A stretch of 64,000 bases of DNA. It comes from Ralstonia sp. RRA (GTDB lineage: Bacteria > Pseudomonadota > Gammaproteobacteria > Burkholderiales > Burkholderiaceae). Positions 45,107 to 52,941 of this stretch are shown here, one piece after another. Position 1 is the stretch's first letter; each line of letters starts with the position of its first letter. Location: assembly GCF_037023145.1 (NCBI RefSeq), contig NZ_CP146091.1, positions 2,542,001 through 2,606,000 on the forward strand, written 5' to 3'. A model generated the notes under the pieces. It saw only the letters and a program-made list of their open reading frames with translations. It did no database searches and was not told where the DNA came from. Position numbers and translations under genes: made by a program.

Positions 45107-46966
45107 ATGCCCGCATACCGTTCCAAAACTTCCACCGCCGGCCGCAACATGGCAGGTGCGCGCTCACTGTGGCGCGCCACCGGCATGAAAGACGAAGACT
45201 TCCAGAAGCCGATCATCGCGGTCGTCAACTCGTTCACCCAGTTCGTGCCCGGCCATGTGCACCTGAAGGATCTCGGCCAGCTCGTCGCGCGCGAGATCGA
45301 AGCTGCGGGCGGTGTCGCCAAGGAATTCAACACGATTGCCGTGGATGACGGCATCGCGATGGGCCACGACGGCATGCTGTATTCGCTGCCCAGCCGCGAC
45401 ATCATTGCCGACTCGGTCGAATACATGGTCAACGCGCACTGCGCGGACGCCATGGTCTGCATCTCGAACTGCGACAAGATCACCCCGGGCATGCTGATGG
45501 CCGCGATGCGTCTGAACATTCCGGTGATCTTCGTGTCGGGCGGGCCGATGGAAGCGGGCAAGACCAAGCTTGCCAACCCCGTCACCAAGGCGATCGAGAT
45601 CAAGAAGCTCGACCTGATCGACGCGATGGTGATCGCGGCGGACACCAAGTACACCGATGAGGAAGTGGCAGAAGTCGAGCGCTCGGCGTGCCCCACGTGC
45701 GGTTCGTGCTCGGGCATGTTCACGGCCAACTCGATGAACTGCCTGACCGAAGCACTGGGCCTGTCGCTGCCGGGCAATGGCACCGTGGTCGCCACGCATG
45801 CAGACCGCGAACAACTGTTCAAGCGCGCCGGCCACCGCATCGTTGAGCTGGCCCGCCAGTACTACGAACAGGAAGACGAGCGTGTGCTGCCTCGCTCGGT
45901 CGGCTTCAAGGCGTTTGAGAACGCGATGACGCTCGACATCGCCATGGGCGGCTCGACCAACACGATCCTGCACCTGCTGGCAATCGCACAAGAAGCCGAG
46001 ATCGACTTCTCGATGAAGGACATTGATCGCCTGTCGCGCGTCGTGCCGCAACTGTGCAAGGTCGCGCCGAACACAAACAAGTACCACATCGAAGACGTGC
46101 ACCGCGCGGGCGGCATCATGGCCATCCTGGGCGAGCTGGACCGCGCCGGCAAACTGCACACCGATGCACCGACCGTGCACGCGCCCACGATGAAGGACGC
46201 GCTGGACCAGTGGGACATCGTCCGCACCTCGGACGAAGCCGTGCAGACGTTCTACCGCGCGGGCCCCGCCGGCATTCCGACGCAGGTGGCGTTCAGCCAG
46301 AACACGCGCTGGCCGAGCCTGGATCTGGACCGTGCGGAAGGCTGCATCCGCTCGAACGAACACGCATTCTCGAAAGAAGGCGGCCTGGCCGTACTGACGG
46401 GCAACATTGCGCTGGATGGTTGCGTGGTGAAGACCGCTGGCGTGGACGAAAGCATCCTGGTGTTTGAAGGCACGGCGCACGTGACCGAATCGCAGGACGA
46501 AGCGGTCGAGAACATCCTGGCCGACAAGGTCAAGGCTGGCGACGTGGTGATCGTGCGCTACGAAGGCCCGAAGGGTGGCCCCGGCATGCAGGAAATGCTC
46601 TACCCGACGAGCTACATCAAGTCCAAGGGCCTGGGCAAAGCCTGTGCGCTGCTGACCGACGGCCGCTTCTCGGGCGGCACGTCGGGCCTGTCGATCGGCC
46701 ACTGCTCGCCGGAAGCGGCAGCGGGCGGCGCGATCGGCCTGGTGCGTGATGGCGACAAGATCCGCATCGACATCCCCAACCGCACGATCAACGTGCTGGT
46801 GAGCGATGAAGAACTGGCGCGTCGCCGCGAAGAGCAAAACGCCAAGGGTTGGAAGCCCGCCAAGGCGCGTCCGCGCAAGGTATCGGCTGCGCTCAAGGCG
46901 TACGCCAAGCTGGTCATGTCGGCCGACAAGGGCGCCGTGCGCGACCTGTCGCTGCTGGACGACTGA
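45107..46966 (+). CDS. ilvD: Dihydroxy-acid dehydratase, long E. coli-type
   Basis: 619-residue IlvD of the enterobacterial length class. The start [32 protein letters not shown] matches E. coli IlvD closely. Cluster ligands are in [10 protein letters not shown] (Cys122) and the four-Cys-like [18 protein letters not shown] (Cys195, 198, 201). The position equal to Cys50 of the other copy ([12 protein letters not shown]) has no Cys, so cluster type differs: E. coli IlvD has an oxygen-sensitive [4Fe-4S] cluster. The region 44953-45106 has no clear ribosome-binding site; GGATAAT near 44995 may be its -10 box. Confidence 0.93.
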   Translation: MPAYRSKTSTAGRNMAGARSLWRATGMKDEDFQKPIIAVVNSFTQFVPGHVHLKDLGQLVAREIEAAGGVAKEFNTIAVDDGIAMGHDGMLYSLPSRDIIADSVEYMVNAHCADAMVCISNCDKITPGMLMAAMRLNIPVIFVSGGPMEAGKTKLANPVTKAIEIKKLDLIDAMVIAADTKYTDEEVAEVERSACPTCGSCSGMFTANSMNCLTEALGLSLPGNGTVVATHADREQLFKRAGHRIVELARQYYEQEDERVLPRSVGFKAFENAMTLDIAMGGSTNTILHLLAIAQEAEIDFSMKDIDRLSRVVPQLCKVAPNTNKYHIEDVHRAGGIMAILGELDRAGKLHTDAPTVHAPTMKDALDQWDIVRTSDEAVQTFYRAGPAGIPTQVAFSQNTRWPSLDLDRAEGCIRSNEHAFSKEGGLAVLTGNIALDGCVVKTAGVDESILVFEGTAHVTESQDEAVENILADKVKAGDVVIVRYEGPKGGPGMQEMLYPTSYIKSKGLGKACALLTDGRFSGGTSGLSIGHCSPEAAAGGAIGLVRDGDKIRIDIPNRTINVLVSDEELARRREEQNAKGWKPAKARPRKVSAALKAYAKLVMSADKGAVRDLSLLDD

Positions 46967-46996
46967 CATGGCGACGGGCCCTGTGCCCAGTTGTCG

Positions 46997-47022
46997 AAGC
47001 CGCTCTCCGGAGCGGCTTTTTC
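46997..47022 (+). terminator. Intrinsic terminator after second ilvD
   Basis: AAGCCGCTC-TCCG-GAGCGGCTT hairpin followed by TTTTC. Confidence 0.88.
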
Positions 47023-47133
47023 TTTGGACGTTGCCCGCGGCAGCATCCACAAGATGTCGCAAGTGCACGCGCCGAACTCCCCGTGTCGTCCGTTGTCTAG
47101 CGTCTCATTGCCTATCTTGACCACAGATTCCCC

Positions 47134-47934
47134 ATGATGAGTGTTGGCCCGTTCTCAGTGCACGTGATTGTCGTGGTGCTGGCAGCCCTGATTGCGTGGC
47201 TCGTTGCACGATCGATGCAACGCAAGGAGCCGCGCAAACCGGCGGCCAACCTGCTGCTCGATGCCGTGTTCGTTGGCCTGATTGCCGCGCGCCTCGGCTA
47301 TGTCGCGCGCTGGTGGCCAGAGTACCTCGCCACGCCCAGGTCCATCCTCGCGATCGGTGACGGCGGGTTCGACTGGTGGATCGGGCTGCCGGCCGCCGTT
47401 GCGCTCATCCTCTGGAAATCGCGTCATGCGCGCGCACTGCGCCGGCCAGCCTTGATCGGCATTGCCGCTGGCATGCTGGCGTGGGCCACGGCACAAGGCA
47501 CCTTGGCGACGCTGCAGCGTGCCACGCCGTCCCTGTCTGCCTTGCAGCTGGAAGGCATGGACGGATCTGCCGTGTCGTTCGACAAGCCCATCGGCAAACC
47601 CGTCGTGCTAAACCTGTGGGCCAGTTGGTGCCCACCCTGCCGACGCGAGATGCCAATCCTCGCCCAGGCGCAATCCGACTACCCCGGGGTGGTCTTCCTG
47701 ATGGTCAATCAAGGAGAGCAGGCGCCCACCGTGCAGCAGTTCCTCGCGCAGCAAGCGCTGTCATTCGACCACGTGCTGCTCGACCCGCTATCAGAAGCGA
47801 TGCAGACCTTCGGCTCACGCGGGCTGCCGACCACGCTGTTCTTCGATGCCCAGGGCAAGCTGGTCGATTCGCACATGGGTGAGATCACCGCCGCGCGCCT
47901 CAAAGACGTGGTGGAGCATCGTCTCCAACCTTAG
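47134..47934 (+). CDS. Lgt-like membrane domain fused to TlpA-type thioredoxin
   Basis: 266-residue protein in two parts. Residues 1-120 are hydrophobic with 3-4 membrane segments and resemble the first half of Lgt (GPFSVHVIVV; LLLDAVFVGLIAARLGYVARWW; IGDGGFDWWIGLPAAVAL), but lack the HGG and GRLGNFING motifs of Lgt. Residues 133-266 are a TlpA/ResA-like thioredoxin domain with WASWCPPCRREM (Cys166, Cys169) and GLPTTLFFD with the cis-Pro. The thioredoxin part should face the periplasm and reduce disulfides. A degraded, repurposed Lgt membrane domain as anchor is my reading. Start ATG 47134; ATG 47137 is equally possible. Confidence 0.82.
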   Translation: MMSVGPFSVHVIVVVLAALIAWLVARSMQRKEPRKPAANLLLDAVFVGLIAARLGYVARWWPEYLATPRSILAIGDGGFDWWIGLPAAVALILWKSRHARALRRPALIGIAAGMLAWATAQGTLATLQRATPSLSALQLEGMDGSAVSFDKPIGKPVVLNLWASWCPPCRREMPILAQAQSDYPGVVFLMVNQGEQAPTVQQFLAQQALSFDHVLLDPLSEAMQTFGSRGLPTTLFFDAQGKLVDSHMGEITAARLKDVVEHRLQP

Positions 47935-48013
47935 GGCCTGTTGGCGCGGCGGGCACCGTCAAATCAGTCAATTCTGATATGCGTTACGACTTGTGCCTTC
48001 TACAGTCGGGCGC

Positions 48014-48883
48014 ATGAAGACATCGATCCGAAAACTCGTGAGCATCGTGCGCCACGCCGCAAGCGATGCCGTCAGCCCGGCACGGTTCCAACGCAATCTC
48101 GATATCGTGGTGCTGGGGCTGATCGTAGCCAGCGTGCTCGTCGTCATGGCCGATAGCGTGAAGGAATTTCACGCGCAGTATGGCCAGGCGCTGTACGTGA
48201 CCGAGTGGGCGTTCACGCTGCTGTTCACGGCGGAGTATCTGTTTCGCCTCCTCACCGCGCCCAAGCCTGCGGCCTATGCGCGCAGCTTCTTCGGCATCGT
48301 GGATCTGGTGTCCGTGCTGCCGACCTATCTCGCGTTCTTCTTCCCCAGCCTGCATGCACTGATTGACGTGCGCCTGCTGCGGCTGCTGCGCGTGTTCCGC
48401 ATTCTCGGGTTGTCGATCTATCAAGAAGAGGGGCAAGCGCTGATGCGCGCCCTCACCCGTGCACGCCGCAAGATTTTCGTCTTCATCGGCGGCATGTTCG
48501 TGCTCACGGTCATCCTGGGCACGGTGATCTATCTGGTGGAAGGGCCAGAGAACGGCATTACGAGCATCCCGGTAGGCGTGTATTGGGCAGCGGTGACGAT
48601 GAGCACCACCGGCTACGGCGACCTCACCCCGCAAACGCCGCTGGGCAGGCTGATCACGTCATGTGCGATCCTGCTCGGCTACGGCATCATCGCGTTCCCG
48701 ACGGGCATCATGGGTGCCGAGCTCGTCGCCACTGCGCTGGAGCGCCACCGCCCCCAGCAGCGAGCCGAACCCTCCACCGGCCCCGACGCACCGCAATGCC
48801 CATGCTGCGGCCGCGCGATGCCCGTTGCAGACACCCCTACCGCAGGCGATGCGCAGGACGCCTCTACCCGGCAGTCCGGCTAG
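48014..48883 (+). CDS. Voltage-gated potassium channel (ion transporter family)
   Basis: 289-residue six-helix cation channel. Helices S1-S4 lie in residues 28-130; the S4 segment RLLRLLRVFRI has an Arg at every third position (120, 123, 126, 129). The pore has the K+ selectivity filter TTGYGD (198-203) between S5 and S6. The cytoplasmic tail includes a CPCCGRAM motif near residue 260, a possible half zinc ribbon. ATG 48014 is preferred to an upstream non-ATG start. Related to bacterial Kv channels such as KvAP; regulation unknown. Confidence 0.9.
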   Translation: MKTSIRKLVSIVRHAASDAVSPARFQRNLDIVVLGLIVASVLVVMADSVKEFHAQYGQALYVTEWAFTLLFTAEYLFRLLTAPKPAAYARSFFGIVDLVSVLPTYLAFFFPSLHALIDVRLLRLLRVFRILGLSIYQEEGQALMRALTRARRKIFVFIGGMFVLTVILGTVIYLVEGPENGITSIPVGVYWAAVTMSTTGYGDLTPQTPLGRLITSCAILLGYGIIAFPTGIMGAELVATALERHRPQQRAEPSTGPDAPQCPCCGRAMPVADTPTAGDAQDASTRQSG

Positions 48884-48910
48884 TTGCCCCGGAGCCCATC
48901 TCAAGAACGA

Positions 48911-48940
48911 AAAGGCCAAGCGTGTTGCTTGGCCTTGTTC
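48911..48940. terminator. Intrinsic terminator, probably bidirectional
   Basis: AAGGCCAAGC-GTGTT-GCTTGGCCTT hairpin between the convergent channel and aldo/keto reductase genes. The T-run on the plus side is short and interrupted (TTGTTC). Confidence 0.7.
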
Positions 48941-48961
48941 ATTGCTTTGGCGATACGACGT

Positions 48962-49768
48962 TCAATCCCACTGCGCTGCGAGCCCCTCGGGCGAGACTTC
49001 ACGTCCATTGCGTTCAAGCGCGGCAATCTGGGCCATGTCGTCGTCCGTCAGATGCAGCGTCTGCGCGAGCAGGTTGCTGGCGAGGTTCTCGCGCTTGGTC
49101 GACGACGGAATCACCGAGTAGCCAAGCTGCATCGCCCAGGCGAGCACGACCTGGGCCGGCGTCGCATGACGCCGCTGCGCGATCGCGCCGATCACCGGAT
49201 CGCCCAGCACCTTACCGTAGGCCAACGTCATGTACGACGTGACGTGAATGCCCTCGCGCTGCAGGAACGCCACCAGCTTGCGATTCTGCAGATACGGACT
49301 CAGTTCGATCTGGTTCGTGGCGATGGCGTCTTTGCCGACGGCGGCAATCGCCTGCTGCGTCAGCGCGATGTTGAAGTTCGAGATACCGATCTGCCGGGTC
49401 AGGCCCCTGGCCTTGGCATCCGCCAGCGCGTTCATGAACACATCGAGAGGCACGCCGTTGTTGGGCGCCGGCCAGTGGATCAGCGTGAGATCGACATAGT
49501 CCGTGCGCAGCTTCGCGAGGCTGTCTTCGAGGCTCGGCACGAGCTTGTCCTTCGCGTAGTTGTCGACCCAAATCTTGGTGGTCAGGAACAGGTCTTCGCG
49601 GCGGATGCCCGAGCCGGCAATCGCCGCGCCCACGTCGGCCTCGTTGCCGTAGATCTGCGCGGTGTCGATCGCGCGATAGCCGAGTTCAAGGCCATTGCGC
49701 ACCGAATCGATGACAGCCTGGTCCTTCAGGCGGAACGTGCCGAGACCGAAAGCGGGAATCTTGTTCAT
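48962..49768 (-). CDS. Aldo/keto reductase, DkgB-like
   Basis: 268-residue NADPH-dependent (alpha/beta)8-barrel reductase. The catalytic tetrad is visible: Asp35 and Tyr40 ([13 protein letters not shown]), Lys65 (LTTKIW) and His98 (LIHWPAPN). The C-terminal [15 protein letters not shown] binds the coenzyme phosphate. Length and sequence resemble 2,5-diketo-gluconate/methylglyoxal reductase DkgB; the true substrate is unknown. Last gene of a four-gene operon (MoaF-like, LLM, MFS, AKR) divergent from marR. Confidence 0.9.
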   Translation of the reverse strand: MNKIPAFGLGTFRLKDQAVIDSVRNGLELGYRAIDTAQIYGNEADVGAAIAGSGIRREDLFLTTKIWVDNYAKDKLVPSLEDSLAKLRTDYVDLTLIHWPAPNNGVPLDVFMNALADAKARGLTRQIGISNFNIALTQQAIAAVGKDAIATNQIELSPYLQNRKLVAFLQREGIHVTSYMTLAYGKVLGDPVIGAIAQRRHATPAQVVLAWAMQLGYSVIPSSTKRENLASNLLAQTLHLTDDDMAQIAALERNGREVSPEGLAAQWD

Positions 49769-49789
49769 CCTATGCTCCGTGAAATCAAA

Positions 49790-50986
49790 TTAAGGGTTCA
49801 TGACCACGCGCGTCCGACGCTGCGTGACCTGCAGGCCAACCAGTGCGAGACCAGCCGCCGCAATCACCGCACCGACAATCGGCACAGCCGCATAACCAAA
49901 GCCTGCAGAGATGGCCGCACCGCCCGCTGCCGCACCCAGCGCATTGCCAAGGTTGAATGCGCCCACGTTGACCGACGATGCCAAGCCTGGCGCCTCGGCC
50001 GCTGCGCGCATCACCCGCATCTGCAGCGGAGGCACGACGGCAAAGGTGGCGATGCCCCACACCAGCAGCGCGGCGGCCGCACCAAGGTGCGTTTTGGCCA
50101 GCACGGGGAAAGCGAGCATCGTCACGATCAGCAGCACCAGGAAGCCGATCAGGCTGCCATCCAGCGAGCGATCGGCCAGCCGGCCACCCGCGATGTTGCC
50201 GATCGAGAAGCCGATGCCGATCAGTACCAGCATTGCCGTCACGAACGCGGGTGAGGCACCGGTCAGTTGCGCAAGCGTCGGGGCGACGTACGTGTAGAGC
50301 GTGAACATGGCACCGGCGCCGAGCACCGTGGTGGCGAGCGCACCCAGCACGACGGGTCGCGTGAGCACGGCGAGTTCGGCTCGCAGGTTAGGCATCTTGC
50401 CGGCCTCACCCTTGGGCAGGGCCGCGAACAAGCCAGCGATGGCAATCACGCCCAGACTTGCCGTGGCGGCAAACGACATGCGCCAGCCGATCATCTGGCC
50501 GAGCCACGTCGCGGCCGGCACGCCGCCCACGTTGGCGATCGTCAGGCCCATGAACATGGTCGCCACCGCACTGGCCTGCTTCTCGCGCGGCACGAGGCTC
50601 GCTGCCACCACCGAACCGAGGCCGAAGAACGCGCCATGGTTGAGGCTGGTAACGAGTCGTGCGAGCAGCAACGTCGTGTAGTCCGGCGCGACGGCCGACA
50701 GCAGGTTGCCGATGGTGAAGATGCTCATCAGCGCGATCAGCGCCTTGCGGCGCGGCCAGCGCGCCAGCAGCAGCGTCATGATCGGCGCGCCGACCATCAC
50801 GCCGATGGCATACGCGCTGATCAACATGCCGGCCTGCGGAATCGACACATGCACGCCGTCAGCAATCACGGGCAGCAAGCCCATCGGCGAAAACTCGGTG
50901 GTGCCAATGCCGAAGGCACCGGCGGCGAGCGCAAGCAGCGGCAGTGTTGCTCTGCTGCGCTCGGTGGAAGGGGTGGTTGGGTTCAT
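49790..50986 (-). CDS. MFS efflux transporter, AraJ/YdhP family
   Basis: 398-residue major facilitator with twelve predicted membrane helices. FGIGTTEFSPMGLLPVIADGVHVSIPQAGMLISAYAIGVMVGAP and LARWPRRKALI (motif A region) are typical of the DHA1 subgroup that includes AraJ and YdhP, mostly drug or sugar efflux. The start overlaps the LLM stop (ATGA), and the AKR gene follows after 21 bp, so it is likely co-regulated with oxidoreductases; substrate not known. Confidence 0.9.
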   Translation of the reverse strand: MNPTTPSTERSRATLPLLALAAGAFGIGTTEFSPMGLLPVIADGVHVSIPQAGMLISAYAIGVMVGAPIMTLLLARWPRRKALIALMSIFTIGNLLSAVAPDYTTLLLARLVTSLNHGAFFGLGSVVAASLVPREKQASAVATMFMGLTIANVGGVPAATWLGQMIGWRMSFAATASLGVIAIAGLFAALPKGEAGKMPNLRAELAVLTRPVVLGALATTVLGAGAMFTLYTYVAPTLAQLTGASPAFVTAMLVLIGIGFSIGNIAGGRLADRSLDGSLIGFLVLLIVTMLAFPVLAKTHLGAAAALLVWGIATFAVVPPLQMRVMRAAAEAPGLASSVNVGAFNLGNALGAAAGGAAISAGFGYAAVPIVGAVIAAAGLALVGLQVTQRRTRVVMNP

Positions 50987-51933
50987 GCTGCGTGCTCCAG
51001 TACAGGGGTAGGGGTATGGAAGATCGGCAGAACTTCTGCAGCGATTTCCGCAAACGTTTCAGCAAGCGGGCGACGATTGCGACGGAAATGCAGCCCGATA
51101 TGCTGCACACCCGCTTCACGCATCGCCGCCAGTTCTTCAGCCAGGGCGATACGGCCAGCGCGTGCGCCAAAGCGGTGGCGCTGCAGCGGCATGTGCGGAT
51201 CGTCGGCAAGGTCAAGGTGGATGAAACTCACATACGGCTTGTCACCCGCCACGGCACGCCACGCGGCGGCGCGCTGTGCGTGGTCTGCCGGTGTGCCCGG
51301 ATAGGCAAGGCAGCCATCCATGTGCGCGCCAATCCAGGCCGGTGTCTGCTGTGCAAGCCCCGCAACCAGCAACGGCAGCGGCGTACGCAGGGTCGGCAGG
51401 ACTTCCACGCCGGCGGGCAGATTGCCTTGGGCGCCGTCGCGTAGCATCGCGATCTGGTCGCGAAAGCGTGCGCCGCGCGATTCGAAGTCTCGGTTGAACA
51501 GCGGATATTCGACCGGCCGATCACCGCTTGCTACGCCGAGCAGCAGACGGCCGCGGCTGAGTTCTTGCACCGTCGCGGCGGACTTCAGCGTCAACAGCGG
51601 CTCGCGCAGCGGCAGCACGACGGCCGCCGTACCGAGCAGAATGTCGCGGGTGACGCCCGCAAGGTAGCCGAGATACGAAAACGCCTCGAACACCTGCGCG
51701 GCATCGCCAAACGCGGGATCGTACACCGGCACGTCCCGCACCCAGAGGGCGCGGAAGCCGAGCGTATCCGCCAGTTGCACCAGGGTTGCGTGGTGTTCCA
51801 TGTCTGGCACGCCGGGGCGGCGTCCATCCTGCTGGCGTTTGGCTTCGCCTGCGGGGGACCAATCGTTGTCGAGCGGCAGCTCGATACCGATGCTGAAGCC
51901 GCCGTGTGTCAGTTTGTCGAGTGAAGTAGACAT
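50983..51933 (-). CDS. Luciferase-like (LLM class) flavin oxidoreductase
   Basis: 316-residue flavin-dependent monooxygenase-family TIM barrel. It has LADTLGFRALWVRDVPVYDP, LGTAAVVLPLREPLLTLKSAATVQELSRGRLLLGVASGDRPVEY and GVQHIGLHF, typical of bacterial luciferase relatives, probably of the BA3436-type subfamily. It would use reduced FMN or F420-like cofactor on an unknown substrate. ATG 51933 gives MSTSLDKLTHGGFSIGIELP, matching family starts. It is 13 bp after the MoaF-like gene and overlaps the MFS gene. Confidence 0.88.
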   Translation of the reverse strand: MSTSLDKLTHGGFSIGIELPLDNDWSPAGEAKRQQDGRRPGVPDMEHHATLVQLADTLGFRALWVRDVPVYDPAFGDAAQVFEAFSYLGYLAGVTRDILLGTAAVVLPLREPLLTLKSAATVQELSRGRLLLGVASGDRPVEYPLFNRDFESRGARFRDQIAMLRDGAQGNLPAGVEVLPTLRTPLPLLVAGLAQQTPAWIGAHMDGCLAYPGTPADHAQRAAAWRAVAGDKPYVSFIHLDLADDPHMPLQRHRFGARAGRIALAEELAAMREAGVQHIGLHFRRNRRPLAETFAEIAAEVLPIFHTPTPVLEHAA

Positions 51934-51946
51934 GATCGTGACCGGT

Positions 51947-52267
51947 TCAGAGCGCGCGCAGGCTGCCTTCCAAGCGGTGCAGTTCCAGAGACGCTGTCGT
52001 GAAAAACGAGCGCGAGGTGCCTGCGCCAAAGTCGTCGATGTGGACCACCGTCGAGCGGTCGGCTTCCTGCCATGAAATCGCGTAGATGCCGTCGGCCACC
52101 GGCTGCCACGTATAGGCAACCTCGCCGCGGGCACCGGCAAACGGCCCTTCGGTGATCTCGTAGCGCATATGGATGCCGTCCTCGGCATACGCGTTGGTGG
52201 CCGTGAGGCCGTCGTAACGGACTTCGAACGTCTTACCGGCAAACGGTGGGAGGGTTGATGCGTGCAT
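51947..52267 (-). CDS. MoaF-like small beta-barrel protein
   Basis: 106-residue protein starting MHASTLPPFAGKTFEVRYDG, with IHMRYEITEGPFAGARGEVAYTWQPVADGIYAISWQEADRSTVVHIDDF. It fits the MoaF N- or C-domain family, a calycin-like fold first named for a molybdenum-cofactor gene but often found beside oxidoreductases. The ATG at 52267 follows AGGAGATCACCAAC, which decides the start. First gene of the operon divergent from marR. No direct function can be given; binding of a small ligand is plausible. Confidence 0.75.
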   Translation of the reverse strand: MHASTLPPFAGKTFEVRYDGLTATNAYAEDGIHMRYEITEGPFAGARGEVAYTWQPVADGIYAISWQEADRSTVVHIDDFGAGTSRSFFTTASLELHRLEGSLRAL

Positions 52268-52379
52268 GTTGGTGATCTCCTGAAGCCACCACACCACCGG
52301 CATGGCCGCTTAGTGCAGTAGGAATGGAGCGCAGTGTGCTGGCTTTGCCTGTGCGCATAAACCCGCTCTGACAAGAAAG

Positions 52380-52480
52380 ACTCTTGAATCTCAATCAACA
52401 ATCCAAGGGCACCTTCACGTTGCAATTGGTCTATTCGTCACTTTTTTCACATATGTCATGCTGTGATATATTTCGCCCGA
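52380..52480. promoter_or_regulatory. marR/MoaF-like divergent control region
   Basis: In the 229-bp gap, TCACA-N10-TGTGA (52447-52466) forms an inverted repeat next to an AT-rich TGATATATTT that could hold the marR -10 box. Such a site is where MarR proteins usually bind to control themselves and the divergent operon. No other open frames are seen in 52268-52496. Confidence 0.4.
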
Positions 52481-52496
52481 AACGTACCGCCACACC

Positions 52497-52937
52497 ATGT
52501 CGTCCTCCACCTCACGCCCCCTGTCCAAGCAGGATTTCGAGACCCTGTCCGATTTCCGCTATCACCTACGCCGCTTCCTGCGTGCGTCCGAAGACCTGAT
52601 CCATTCCGAGGGGATCACGCCGCTGCAATACCAGTTGCTGCTGCACATCAAGGGCTATGCGGGGCGCGAATGGGCGACCGTCGGTGAACTGGCTGAGCGT
52701 CTGCAGGCCTCGCCGCACGGCACGGTGGCACTGGTCACGCGCTGTGAAGAAGCGGGCCTGGTCGAGCGACGCCCGAGCGACGCCGACGCGCGCCAGGTGG
52801 AAGTCCACCTCAGCAAGAAGGGTGACCGCCTGGTCGCACTGCTGGCGGCGCTGCATCAGAGCGAGCTATCCGCCTTCAGCCGCGCCTTCAAGATTCCGCA
52901 CCTTCAGCACCCCGTCGAACCCTCTGCCGAGCAGTAA
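52497..52937 (+). CDS. MarR-family transcriptional regulator
   Basis: 146-residue winged-helix dimeric repressor. The helix-turn-helix and wing lie in WATVGELAERLQASPHGTVALVTRCEEAGLVERRPSDADARQVEVHLSKKG; helices at both ends would form the dimer interface. MarR proteins usually sense phenolics or oxidants. It is divergent from the MoaF-like/LLM/MFS/AKR operon, its likely target, and is followed after 4 bp by the CLC gene, which is probably in its operon. Confidence 0.9.
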   Translation: MSSSTSRPLSKQDFETLSDFRYHLRRFLRASEDLIHSEGITPLQYQLLLHIKGYAGREWATVGELAERLQASPHGTVALVTRCEEAGLVERRPSDADARQVEVHLSKKGDRLVALLAALHQSELSAFSRAFKIPHLQHPVEPSAEQ

Positions 52938-52941
52938 CGCC

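Noticed and set aside
43934..46966. A 1010-residue plus-strand frame running through the dehydrogenase, tRNA-Leu and ilvD
   Set aside because: Only the part from ATG 45107 has homology (IlvD). The rest is out of frame with the dehydrogenase and crosses a tRNA and a terminator.
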